From Isoetes taiwanensis (Eukaryota > Streptophyta > Lycopodiopsida > Isoetales > Isoetaceae): a stretch of 64,000 nucleotides of DNA. The position numbers and the translations under genes are program-made. Each line of letters starts with the position of its first letter. Positions within the stretch are counted from its first letter, which is position 1. The stretch spans positions 17,625,382 through 17,689,381 of the forward strand of contig JAJEKV010000001.1 in NCBI GenBank assembly GCA_021234155.1, read 5' to 3'. Of this stretch, positions 43,834 through 54,405 are shown piece after piece. The notes below the pieces were generated by a model, which was not told the origin of the DNA, searched no databases, and saw only the letters and a program-made list of their open reading frames with translations.

Positions 43834-45358
43834 CTAGAGGCACAACCTGTCAATGTGCCTCAACTCCCGCAGCAGCAAGGCCCTTGCCAAGTTCATGTGA
43901 CTTCTCAACGGTTGCCTCTTCCTGGCCGACACTGCAACTTCATCCCACTCCATGCTTCCTATGGTCTCCTCCAGCTCGTGAAACAGACGCTCCAGTTGCA
44001 TACGAAGCAGACGCACCAATGCCGCAACAGTTTCTGCAAGAGTATTTATATTCACGATACTGGTGAGCAGTTTGGATGCCACATGCGCACGCTCTACCTG
44101 TGCAGATGCCACAGGAGGATGTGAGAGGCCACTGGAAAATTAGGTTCTCCACAGAGGGGAACTCAGGGAGTGGAGGCTCAACTGATCTGTTGGGAGGGGT
44201 GAAGGACTCCACGACCTCATGCTGCCCATTCTCCACAGAGGCCACATAAGCCATTGGCACATGCATCTTCCTGCACAGCAGGCAGCACTTCATTCCTGTT
44301 AGTCTCCCACAAGCAATGAATCTAAAAGAACTAATAAGTACAAACAAAATAGAAGGAAATGCAAACATGGCAATCCCCCATCCCCATCTCCAGGACTGCA
44401 TGCGTCATCATAATATCTCTTCCTCGCTTTATCCATTCGCTCAATAGGCTGCATGCCTGCAGGGACGTTAAAGATAACACAACGAACATCACTGGGCATG
44501 GTCTGTGATGGCTTCAAAGTTATTCTCCACGCTGCCTTCACATAGTGCTCTGAAATGAAGGCACATTTAGTAGGCAAAATCCATTGGCTAGATAGTATAT
44601 GAACTTCCCCGTCCTCAACATTCGACAAACAGTGTATACACAAGGGAAGCAGTGAGCTACTTCCTTTCATTGTACTTCACAAAATGATGAGCTCTATGCA
44701 ACAAATTCTTATTGTCCAAGACTATGACACTTTTCAAATCACCTGCACCATGAAGAAGGTACAGATCTTTCCCATCTCGATTTGTTTCTCACTCACGTTA
44801 TGGAGGTACACCTTGAAGTGCACCTTGCCAAAATTCTCACGCAATAGCCAACCAGACCCTCAAAGCAATGCATTCTCGTGTTCTTCAGCGCCTTGCAGAT
44901 CAACAAAATACTCGCTAGCTTTTGGGATCCCCACCCAAAGAACCTCTTAATGGTAAGTTCACAACACTTGGTGTTCTCATGCTCGTTCTCAACACCTCCT
45001 GACAATGCAGATGATCCAATTCGGATCCTCTCTCAAGCGCCAGAGCATCTGCAATAGTCTCCTTCTTCACAAAATCCACCAGTGTCTCAAACATGTGGAC
45101 CGGGACGTCCCTCCCAGAATAGCCTAGAGTCAGGTTCACATCTAGCAGCTTATTGCCCTCATTCTCATCACCCACCCTAGCTTTACCCTTACTGTTCCCC
45201 TTTGTATTCCCCACACTAAAAACATCATCTACACAAGGGAAATTGGTCTTAGGAGGAAGGGCCTGCTTTTTACACCTAGCTGCCCTCTTCAACATGTTAC
45301 CTGAATTGCAAACGCAGCTGCAGGCCCGACACCACAATTGCAAAAGATAATTCCACAA
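43834..45358 (-). pseudogene. HUH Rep-like endonuclease of a transposon, decayed
   Basis: On the minus strand, starting within MLKRAARCKKQALPPKTNFP, the sequence reads LLDVNLTLGYSG, MFETLVDFVKKETIADALA, LERGSELDHLHCQEVLRTSM (HxH-Q as in HUH motif II), then after a frameshift TIKRFFGWGSQKLASILLIC and MHCFEGLVGYCVR (Tyr-x-x-Lys/Arg, as in the catalytic Tyr motif). After another frameshift come ENFGKVHFKVYLHNVSEKQI, a stop, SVIVLDNKNLLHRAHHFVKY, a stop, and a 123-codon frame with LSSQWILPTKCAF, VKAAWRITLKPSQTMPSDVR and RYYDD. The order suits a Rep/HUH protein such as those of Replitrons. At least two frameshifts and two stops make it dead. The assignment rests on motifs only. Confidence 0.5.
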
Positions 45359-46759
45359 GATAGTTGCAGAAGCAAACAGATGAAGACAAAGGTGACTTCA
45401 TAGAATTCCTACTCAACACCGATGCAGCCGAAACTGCCACAGACCAGAATTTATATACCACACTTACCTGGGACTCCAATACATGTCGACGAACTCCACG
45501 GCCATATCTTGAAGTCCTCCTCCTTAGCTCCATCGCCTCGGACTGCCATGGGACGACTACAAGGACTCCACCGCCATAAGGAAATCTCCCTTCATCGCCT
45601 CCATGCACCCGCGAGGCCACTGCCGGAACCGCCGCTCGCAGAATGAAAGGAACTCCAACAAACTCCCGGCCATGCAAAACCCAAACCACAATTACTGACG
45701 TCAGCAATATATGGTTGGGGCATACTTATACCCCCCTTAACCATACCAACCTTCCCATCAATTGCACAAGATAATACCTTATGAACACTTACAGCAGGGT
45801 GGCTATACTTAATATTCCTAGATTTATGTACATAAAATTAACATGCATGAACCTTGTGAATCAAAGTGGGGAATAGTCCTAGACAAGCAACAATTTCTAG
45901 GACATAAGGGTATGATAGTTGTGAGGACCTTTGTCATGCATATTTCGTGAAGCAAAGTATTATGTCAATTCCTCAAGTTGTGGAATACCATAGATAAGAA
46001 TTCACCCTGAACTAGAAATTGACTGGGGATAAGTGGGGACGCCTTTCATGCATGACATGTGACCCAAACTATACAAATGTGGCAGGACCCCTAGATCCAA
46101 GTGAAGGACTCCTAGTTCCAAGTGAAGAATGCGTGTCGAGGGAAAGCGCAAATTGGCAGTATTGTATGATACTCTATGCATAACCAACTGACAATTGGAA
46201 GTAATGTAATCTAAGACTCCATGGCAACAAAGATAAACCATTTCAAGGTCAAGCTAATGGGCCATTGGGGAGGCTTAGAAAAAGCTAACAAAAAACAAAA
46301 GAGAAGATTTGGGGCCAAAGAGGGCGATTATTTTGAGCAATAAAAGGCAACACGAAGACGTGCATGGCTGACTGACGGGCTGGCTGCAAGCGATGAATTA
46401 TTGGGCAATCACGTTAAAAAAACCAAGTAAAGCCAAAAAGGGTCACGGATTTATGAACCGAGACATAGCTGCAGATTCTAAAATTTTGGATCAGACATTG
46501 GCAACGGACATAGCCAGCGCACATAGATCCTTCCCAGACCCCGACACGATTTCTAACCTCCTTCTGACAGCCGCTGCAGCATGGTAACACATTACCGTGA
46601 TTTTTGTACGCCCGTTATAAAGCATCTTATGCTACAACGTGAAAACAATTGATTCATATCAATGTGGCATCAGGCTCCTGGCTAATTTATATACCCAGAG
46701 CAGCTGCAGCAGCAATAGTCTATTACACAGAGCTTTCACACAGGCGCCGAGCTCTGGCT
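45359..46759. other. no gene confirmed
   Basis: 45300-45700 is open on both strands but I recognise nothing. It may be the N-terminal or leader part of the Rep-like element. From 45710 to 46759 only short frames are present. This includes the upstream region of the proline-rich gene, with no clear TATA box identified. Confidence 0.35.
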
Positions 46760-47792
46760 ATGGCGGAGATGCAGCAGAGGCTTATATGCAGTTCTGTTTT
46801 GGCTCATGCATGGCTCAAATGCTTGTGGGTTTTTGTTCTTTTCTCAAATGCAGGTGCATTTCAGCTTGATTTGGTTGATATGCTGAAATTTTCGGTCTCT
46901 GATGATACTCCTACTACTACACCCTCTGCTCATAGATATTTCAGGTACCTTTCTCCTCCTCCTCCAGTTCTAAATGGCTCCCCTGCTCCTGCCTATAGGC
47001 CTAAATCTCCACCCTCCATTCCTCCTAAATCTCCTCCTTACAGAGCATCTCCACCCTTAATTCCTCCTCCCAGCCCCCCTCAGCTCAAATCTCCTCCTTA
47101 CACCAGCAAATCTCCACCTTCAATTCCTCCCCCTCCGCGCAAATCTCCACCCTCGGTTCCACCTCCCTACAGAGCCTTTCCTCCTCATTTCCCCCCTCCC
47201 TCTTTCCATAGACCCCCTACTCCAATAGCCCCTTCACCACACTATCCACTAAATCCACCTCCACTTCACAAATTTCCTCCTCCAAGCAGAGCATCTGCCC
47301 CTCCGCCCTTGTACCGACCTCCCCCTTCATTTCCCCCCTACCACTCCCCTTCTCCTCCAAAATCCATACCTCCATTGCCTCTGCATAAAGCCCCTCCCTC
47401 TTTTTCCCCTACCACTCCCCTTCTCCCCCCCCCCAAATCCATCCCTCCATTACCCCAATATAAAGCCCCTCCCCTTCATTCCTCCCTTCCCCAAACCCAT
47501 GCTTCCACCACCCCAACATAAACCTCCTCCTATTGCCCCCTACCACTCCATGCCTATATTACCCCCCTCTCCACCCTCCACCTCATCGCGCCCCTTACTT
47601 TCCACCTCAGCAAAATCCTCCTCCCAAGAGCCCCCCTCTGTACCACCCCCCTCCCCCCCTACCCCAACAAAACCCCACCCTACTTTTCCCAGTTTTCCTC
47701 CTAAAGCTGGTCCTCACCCTTCCACCCCTCCTGCCCCATACAACCCTTATAAGACCATTCCCCCCTACAACCCTTATAGTCCCAAATCTTAA
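46760..47792 (+). CDS. proline-rich extensin-like cell-wall protein, frame breaks
   Basis: The best start is ATG at 46760 (MAEMQQRLICSSVLAHAWLK), because it places the hydrophobic stretch CLWVFVLFSNAGAFQ as a signal peptide. The mature part is dominated by KSPPSIPPPP, SPPYRASPPLIPPP and PPPLYRPPPSF-type repeats with scattered Tyr and Lys, typical of secreted hydroxyproline-rich wall proteins that cross-link through Tyr. The frame ends at 47521, but Pro-rich coding continues in another frame from about 47440 (MLPPPQHKPPPIAPYHS) to a stop at 47792 (YNPYKTIPPYNPYSPKS). The shifts lie near the C10-12 homopolymer at about 47424-47435 and in CCCCTCCCC runs. These are either sequencing errors or true lesions. 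Confidence 0.6.
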
Positions 47793-47868
47793 TTCGGGTT
47801 CATATATCCGCTCCCATTCCAATCTGCTGCTAGTTTTCATCTTCTGTGGATTCGAGGATGCCAGATGA

Positions 47869-48393
47869 GTACAAGAGTAACAACTGCGTTTGTCATGGAT
47901 TCTATGCTCTTTCCTATTTCGTACACATGCATGATTGCATGCTACTGAGGAAAATAATATGTTTGTACTATACTATATTATCATATGTCATTGATTGATG
48001 TCAATGGTCATTCATTACTAGGGTAACCATTGACACCCATCAAATATGATGTGATGTTTTTGTCCATGTGTTTCTTATAATCTATATTCATCCCTTCTCC
48101 ACATGGCTTTAAGTACAGAGAGCAACATGAAAGGTTGCTTTAGGTAGTTCTTAGATGGAACTACTCATTGAAGTGCATCATATGGTTCAACTATTTTTGC
48201 GTCAAAGTATTGGGTAGTATTCGTAATCGTCTAGAAAACTACTTGAGTATTATCCTTTTTGAAGGAATATACATAGTTTTTCTTCTTCCTTTTTAGTATT
48301 GCAAAACAGTGAGCGTCAATATTAAAGAATTTTCTTAAAATAAGAATCAAATTTGTATAAGAAACCAATGCACGTACCAATTAGCTTGGCAAA
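47869..48393. other. no gene seen
   Basis: AT-rich sequence after the proline-rich gene, probably including its 3' untranslated region. Confidence 0.4.
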
Positions 48394-48560
48394 GATAATA
48401 GAATAGATATTTTAACGTCCACAAAGACCAAGAGGTCATGGGACCAAAACAATCTAATTTTTATTATTGGCAGAACTTTCTTTCTTTTTCTTCATAAATT
48501 TTTTTTTATCACATTCTCAAAGGCCCTTCGGGACAAGGGTTTTTAATCACGTGTGAGAAA
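48394..48560 (-). mobile_element. LINE 3' end (antisense copy)
   Basis: Read on the minus strand: GGTCCCATGACCTCTTGGTC, TTTGTGGACGTTAAAA, then a TATTCTATTA tail. It is the same 3'-end consensus as at 27690 and 49490 (xCCGTGGACGTTAAAA plus short repeats). Confidence 0.7.
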
Positions 48561-48723
48561 TTGTTGATGTTAGGAATTTTATCTGGACAAGTTGGTAGTC
48601 TAAGTAAGATTTTGAGGCAAAGGGATATTATTGCCTAGGTCGAAATGAGTTCAATGGTTTGTATGACCTGAATCCTAATGCAATTGTTGAGTAGCCGAAT
48701 AAACTTTTTTATATGGGACTCAC

Positions 48724-49490
48724 ATGCAAAAAAAATTCTTGCGGGGGCTAAGCGGTTGCTGCCATGCACTAAACTTAGTGGATCAGCAGGCACTTACATA
48801 TACGTTTCAAATTTCCCCTGTAAAATTCCCCGCTGTTGCCAGTTCTGATCCTGAGCTTTTGCAACAATATCTCAATGGTCGTTTTTCTCAAAAGATATGG
48901 GACGCAGTTACTTTGGCCCAAGTGAAAACTGGTCATTATCATGCACACATAAATCCCACCTTGGCACCAGGGCCCCAAGCTTATTTGCTTGCTTCATTGT
49001 CCAGGAACAAGCTTGTAGCTATTGCATCAATTCAAGACGGGGTCCCACAAGCTACGGGATTGAGCAGGGTAGATGGGAGCGGCCGCAATTGCCGCGAGAA
49101 GCGAGACTATGTGCCTGTTGCCGCCATGTGTTATTGAAGATGAAAGCCATACTCTTCGAAGGTTGCCCTGCTTTTGAGATAGTCCGGAATCATTTTTGAC
49201 CTTAGCATTCCATTCCACGCTTCCACAACTTCTCTCGAGCACCATCGTGTGCATGACTTGGCATTATACATACTTGAGGTTCTAGATAAACGTGCGCAAT
49301 TCGCGAGCCCTCAGTAGTCATTATCTCTGCTTGTCTAGTATCATCATTACTGCAAAGGTTTTTCCCTTGAAAACCTTTCGAGGCAGGGGTTTTTTAATCC
49401 TAGTAGTAATGATTGTACTAGCCCATTGTATGGGTTCCATGACCTATTGGTCTCCGTGACGTTAAAAAAACTATTCTATTCTATTCTATT
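48724..49490 (+). mobile_element. LINE C-terminal end with (CTATT)n tail
   Basis: A plus-strand frame (48724-49137) of LINE ORF2 C-terminus: LNGRFSQKIWDAVTLAQ, then in the next frame YGIEQGRWERPQLPREARLC and ILFEGCPAFEIVRNHF. The latter is the typical GR-x-R-x3-PREERLCxxC...H-x-L-x-CPAY motif of plant LINEs. The H position and a frame are damaged. The 3' untranslated region runs through GGTCTCCGTGACGTTAAAAA to (CTATT)4 at 49472-49490. Confidence 0.75.
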
Positions 49491-49809
49491 CCTTCTTTGG
49501 CCGACATGGCACCTGCCTTCAGTAGGAAATGATGCAAAACGGACTTGCGGAGGCACTAACTCCTCCATTTTTTGAAATAACTTAGCCTTGATTGTTCTTA
49601 ATCCATCCCTTATTTGCCTCAGGCTGCTCTTCACCTCTACGGCAAGGATAGTCAAGGCGCACAAACCAGATTGGCCATGCCATCTTCTAGTTCATTTCCC
49701 TGCGATGTAGGATAGGTTATACATCCTGAAGCTCTCAAAACCAATGGCTCTCAAAACCTCCAGTTGGGTTATCTTTAGCGCCTCCAACATCATTAGCATT
49801 ATTTCCTTC
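49491..49809. other. no gene seen
   Basis: Unique-looking sequence between two LINE 3' ends. Confidence 0.35.
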
Positions 49810-49941
49810 TTGTTTAGTTTCTTTTGTTATTTTGTTTGGTGATGGGGCCTAGTTACTAATTTCTAATTGGGCTTCTGCCCTCTGTATGTATTGGTCCCAT
49901 AGCCCAATTAGATTCCCCTGAACGTTAAAAATCTCTTATCT
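49810..49941 (+). mobile_element. LINE 3' end, 5'-truncated copy
   Basis: TTGTTTGGTGATGGGGCCTA, GGTCCCATAGCCCAATTAGA, TTCCCCTGAACGTTAAAAAT and CTCTTATCTT. Confidence 0.75.
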
Positions 49942-49959
49942 TAAACTCATAGCTTAAGT

Positions 49960-50960
49960 TGCTTTTTGGAATTGAAAACTCTTATAAAACAATTGTTCTT
50001 ATTCATATTGGTATTAGAGCTAGTAATGACAAACAAACTTGGACCTTCTTTGTTAAGAGGAGTGGCACCCTTCAAGGAGAAGTTGTCTTTCAAGCATGGA
50101 AAGAGCAAATGAAGGATGTGTTGCAGGCTAAAGATCTTTGGGATCTTGTTGCTAGAGAAAGTAACGATGAAGTTGAAAATAGCACATCCAATTCTGGAGG
50201 AGGTGCTACAAGTCAATGCTCTATTAATGCTTCTACTGGAAGGAGCAATTTAAAAAGGGGACAACAAGCAAGATGCATCATCTCTAGCAAATTGAGTTCT
50301 AGCATTATGTCCAAGCTAAAAAAATAAAACATCAAAGGAAATGTTGGATGCCTTAATCAAGAACTATGAAGTAAAGAACTCATTATCAATTGAATATGTA
50401 GCAAAATAACAGGGGGTTCCAGGGGGATTTGATATAGATATAATTCTTGAAACCATAGAACATATCCCTAAAACAATTCAATGGGTTATTATAAAAAAAA
50501 ACATAGATTTAAGATAAAAAATAGTCACATTAGCTCACTGGTTAGATTGGTTAAAGTAGTCTTATTAGGACATTGAGTTATTTTGGTAGAGGTTCGAATC
50601 CCCGTATTTCATATTCTAAAAGCTTAAGCGAAACCGTATAGAGGCTCGATATACCATCAAAACCTTAGGCAAACTCGTATTCGACATCTTAAAATCATAG
50701 GCGTCCCCAATCATAATTGAGCTACTGATAAGGACTGAAATTGAGTAGAGGAAAAACCTTAAAGAAGAAAAAGAAGAAGAGAGTAGTGAGATCATATTTG
50801 CATGATAAAAGTAAGCTTGGATGTTGTTTCATATGTAAGTCATATGAGCATTTGAAAAATAATTGTTTAAGGTAAAGGAGAGTAAATGTTACGATTGTGA
50901 AGAGTATGGTCACATAGCAGTTGCATGTCTTAGCCCTAAACAATCACAAAAGAAAAAGGT
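49960..50960 (+). mobile_element. Ty1/copia gag remnant with two zinc knuckles
   Basis: The plus-strand frame has VVFQAWKEQMKDVLQAKDLW DLVARES and RSNLKRGQQARCIISSKLSS, the copia gag pattern (W-x2-M-x3-L-x3-DLWD). A frameshift then leads to KEMLDALIKNYEVKNSLSIE-like sequence. Near 50817-50930, in two frames, lie two CX2CX4HX4C zinc knuckles: CCFICKSYEHLKNNC and CYDCEEYGHIAVAC. Stops and frameshifts interrupt it. No protease, integrase or reverse transcriptase follows. Confidence 0.7.
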
Positions 50961-51172
50961 AAAAACAATGCTAGTTTGAAAGAGAAAAGGAAATAACTTT
51001 AAAAGTAAAGATGAAGGCCTGGCCAGTGTGAATCTCACCTAAGATATTAACACAGAGGAGGAAGATTGAGATGCTGAGATAAACCTTATATTGCTTGCTC
51101 TAGTTTTGAAAATAGGACTCACAAATACAATGATATGCTTGTGCGAAATATTGGAGCTGAGAGATTTGTAGT

Positions 51173-51660
51173 TAGAATTGAATCGAATTGAATTGGATTT
51201 TATCATCCATGGAGACCAAATGGCCTATGGGACCCAAACAAAAATAAACAAATACAGAGAGCAGTCAACCTTTTACTGTCCATGATTAAAAAATCCTTGT
51301 CTTAAAGGGTTTTCGAGAAAAAAATTAGCAGTTGTAGGCTTAATGACAAATTATACATTTGTACCTGGCTATATGATGATCAAGAGCATAACTGAGCCTC
51401 CATATCCAATATCTCATGAATGTAAGATGCCAGGACTCCTATTGCATGTATGTTCATCAGCGCAGAAGTGGTCGGATAGGTGTGACCAACCCCTCATAAT
51501 GTGTCCAAATAGGTGCAAATGCTGGGCAACATTGAAGAGTGTGGTCCTCATCTTTAAAAGTTGGCTACAAGGGACCACTTGCAACCATGAAACAAAATCA
51601 TCATTTTTAGAGACTCTACATACCATCTTTTGGAGGAGCATGCTAGAATGATGATTGGAA
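51173..51660 (-). mobile_element. LINE C-terminal end (minus strand) with (GAATT)n tail
   Basis: On the minus strand at about 51545-51470 the frame reads EDHTLQCCPAFAPIWTHYEG L, the LINE C-terminal H-x-L-x2-CPAF motif. Farther down the strand, AAAACCCTTTAAGACAAGGA, GGTCCCATAGGCCATTTGGT and CTCCATGGATG lead into a GAATT-rich tail (plus 51173-51197). Confidence 0.65.
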
Positions 51661-51768
51661 TTGCCCATGATTCGAATTGAATGAGCTTTGTTTTTGTTTT
51701 GGAGGATTACTTGTTTTGTTTATCCCTCAACCCGCATCTAAGAGGGCAAGCCATAGCATTGTAGCGCC

Positions 51769-52229
51769 TCATTATTTGATTAACTTGTCACGTTTATGTT
51801 GATATCTTTGGCTGTAAAGGGAAAGGTCGGCAATAGTGGACCATAGTAGAATTGATCAAATTTACTAATAATATCGAATAAAGTAGGTGAAAAATGGGTT
51901 CATTGCTAATTATGAGTCTTGGTCTATCATAGAAAATTTGAATGGTCCGTTTTATTATGAGTAGACCCAATTTCATGGGTAGATTTTATGGGAGAATGCA
52001 TCTGACCCATAAAATCTACCCATGAAATTGGGTCTACTCATAATAAAACGGATCATTCAAATTTTCTATGATAGACCAAGACTCATAATGAGCAATGAAC
52101 CCATTTTTTACCTACTTTATTCGATATTATTAGTAAATTTGATCAATTCTACTATGGTCCACTATTGCCGACCTTTCCCTTTACAGTCAAAGATATCAAC
52201 ATAAACGTGACAAGTTAATCAAATAATGA
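51769..52229. repeat. 461-bp near-perfect inverted repeat (long hairpin)
   Basis: Two 224-base arms, 51769-51992 and 52006-52229, are reverse complements with no indels and only about five mismatches. They are separated by a 13-base loop. The centre is CCCATGAAATTGGGTCTACT-type sequence meeting at TTATGGG/CCCATAA. The twin 60-codon frames on opposite strands are a consequence of the symmetry. No clear target-site duplication flanks it. It ends 30 bases before the methyltransferase-like ORF. Confidence 0.97.
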
Positions 52230-52259
52230 TTAAAACAAAAAGGTGACGAGGAGGTAGAT

Positions 52260-52934
52260 ATGAAAACAAAAAGAAAATATTCGGAGTTATTTACAGGTAA
52301 ACCCAAGTTCTCATGGGCAGCTATGGAAGGCGACTTCGTCCTCAAGAGCCAAGCAAAAACCTCTTATGTCTATTACATAGTGAAGGAGCTGGTTCCATTG
52401 GAAGGTTGCGTTCTGGATTTCTTCTCAGGCGGAACTGCCTCAAGGGTAGCTTTGATGCAAGGAAAACGGAGTATTGCTTTTGAGTATGACGACAAGGTTT
52501 GCCGTTTCCTTAGATCTTTCTTCGAGATTCTTGAGAAAATGGCAAGGCCTGACAAGGAAGAGCAAGGTTACGACATGCCGGATGTTAATATAACACAGGG
52601 AACAGATCTCCGCAAGATGGATCAGATACTAACCGGCCTGGATCAGAAAAGTTTCGAAGAGAGGCTGCAGGAGACCCGGGCACTGATAGAGAAGACTGAG
52701 AAGGCACAGGCAAAACTAGATCCAACTTTCAAAAAGCTTGAAGCACTGAACAAGAACATGGACTCCTTACTGCCAATAATAACCAAGCAACTGGACAAGC
52801 CGATTCCTAATTTTGAGTACGTGGGAACTTCTGAAGGCGCCTCCGGAAGTGAGAGAACCTCTGCCGACCCTTCACCAAAAAGACGTAAGCCTATGGTACC
52901 CCTCATGAATATTCTTTGGCATTGCAGGATCTAA
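52260..52934 (+). CDS. DNA-methyltransferase-like motif protein with coiled coil
   Basis: ORF from ATG (MKTKRKYSELFTGKPKFSW) to TAA, 224 codons. Residues about 45-75 read LVPLEGCVLDFFSGGTASRV ALMQGKRSIAFEYD. This matches the SAM-binding region of beta-class N6-adenine/N4-cytosine DNA methyltransferases (VLDxFxGxGTT, then GRxxIGxE). The catalytic (D/N/S)PP(Y/W) motif is not seen in this ORF or in the hairpin upstream. The rest is charged and helical (EERLQETRALIEKTEKAQAK) and ends with a basic patch SPKRRKP that could be a nuclear signal. The last ~10 residues may be intron read-through. A short downstream frame (53033 on, MDSPRTLAIGKEHIARLAAQ) may be another exon. It is probably a partial or domesticated methyltransferase. 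Confidence 0.45.
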   Translation: MKTKRKYSELFTGKPKFSWAAMEGDFVLKSQAKTSYVYYIVKELVPLEGCVLDFFSGGTASRVALMQGKRSIAFEYDDKVCRFLRSFFEILEKMARPDKEEQGYDMPDVNITQGTDLRKMDQILTGLDQKSFEERLQETRALIEKTEKAQAKLDPTFKKLEALNKNMDSLLPIITKQLDKPIPNFEYVGTSEGASGSERTSADPSPKRRKPMVPLMNILWHCRI

Positions 52935-54117
52935 TTGTTGGATAGCGAGGATATGTCGAAAGCGTGTTAAAACGCAAAGACAAAAGGCAATGGATGTTGA
53001 CATCCCGTAAAACAACCGGATATCTGAGAAATGGACTCGCCACGTACACTTGCTATTGGAAAGGAGCATATTGCAAGACTAGCTGCTCAATGTGGTGTTG
53101 ATCCAGAGACTGTATTAGAAACTCAGTGATAAAGCCTTCGCATTTGTGCTGGGCATTTTGTACAAAGTTTTTGTTAAAACATTGTGTTTACATTTTCACC
53201 TCTTTTTGGGTTCACTATGAGTTATACTTTTTGGGTTCACTATGTGTTATACTTTTGTTCACTATGCTTTTGTGTTTTCTCAACATTGAATTGGATAAAC
53301 AAAGTAGTCTGGAAGATCGCGGTGGCGCTTCTGTACACCAGATATACATCCTCCAGATGGTACCTTGACCACGAAGCACACAATGTGCTATTTGTATTCT
53401 ACATTCACTTGTTTTCGCAAGAATTGCAATGGCGATCCTTACGACCACTCATGATGCTGCTCGAACCCCTCAGTTACTGTTATGACAGCTTTGGGCTACA
53501 CGCCTGGTATCAAATTATGGCGAGTATTATTTTTTCAAACTGAACTTACAATTATTTTCGCTTTATTTTGGTTGAGAGGAATCATTTCTTACCATCCCCG
53601 GGGTGACCACGACCTATTTCGTTGTTAAACGAGAAAACGAAATTTCTCTAATTAATGAAACCATGCTTTTAAGCCAAGAGCTTTTGACATATCAATAAGA
53701 AACATATTTAATATTTCGTTTTGCATAATTCTTAAATAGTCCACTATTGGCTCATGTCTTAGTGGAAATGCATACAAGTTGATTTTGTGTTTTTTAGGAG
53801 ATATGTGGGAGATACCATATTAGCATACGTGAACCCTGACATTTACTCACAAAGCGTTACAAATTTCTATAAACAAATTAAACTGCAAACTTTAAGTATA
53901 GGAAAAAATAGTAACTATTTGAAACCTACAATAAATTGCAAACCATCGCCCAATAATTTGCACTCTATATACTGTTCAACACAAGAAAACTCCATAATTT
54001 CTCTGATGCATCCTTTCCTAGAAAGATGCAGAAGCAGTTATTTTTATATTGCAGAGAACTTCTTTTGAAGTAGTGTACAAATATTCTTTGGAATCTCCAA
54101 TTACAAAATAAGGTGGA
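52935..54117. other. no gene confirmed; 24-bp tandem repeat
   Basis: At about 53207-53262 TTTTTGGGTTCACTATG-GTTATAC is repeated with a partial third unit. A possible exon (ending PETVLETQ at about 53130) belongs, if anywhere, to the preceding ORF. Nothing else is recognised. Confidence 0.4.
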
Positions 54118-54405
54118 GAAGTGCAAAAATCTTACAAGAAGTAAAAACTCGTATTCAAAGGAGCCAGGAGATAATGGTTTCTAGACTTGCAAAGAGACGA
54201 AGGAAAGTTGACTATGAAAAAAGGTCAATGGGTTTGGATATTTCTTCCCAAGAAGCGCTTATAAAAAATGGGTAACAGGTACGTAAAACTGGCTCTTAGG
54301 TATTGCGATCCATTTCAAATTGATAATAAAATAGGTGAGGATGTCTATCGTTTGCATTCGTATGGAAAATGGACTAATCTACGCCATGTTTTTAATGTTG
54401 GAGTC
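54118..54405 (+). mobile_element. gypsy integrase C-terminal scrap
   Basis: Plus-strand sequence in two frames: ILQEVKTRIQRSQE with SRLAKRRRKVDYEK, then GNRYVKLALRYCDPFQI, IGEDVYRLHS and LRHVFNVG. This is the end of gypsy integrase (KLAPRYxGPFxIxxRIGxxAYRL...VFHVS). It is cut at 54405 by the LTR of the next element. Confidence 0.65.

Noticed and set aside
47607-47840. Gly/Arg-rich minus-strand frame
   Set aside because: It is the antisense of the proline-rich coding region.
51794-52204. Two almost identical 60-codon frames on opposite strands
   Set aside because: They are the two arms of the inverted repeat, not a duplicated gene.
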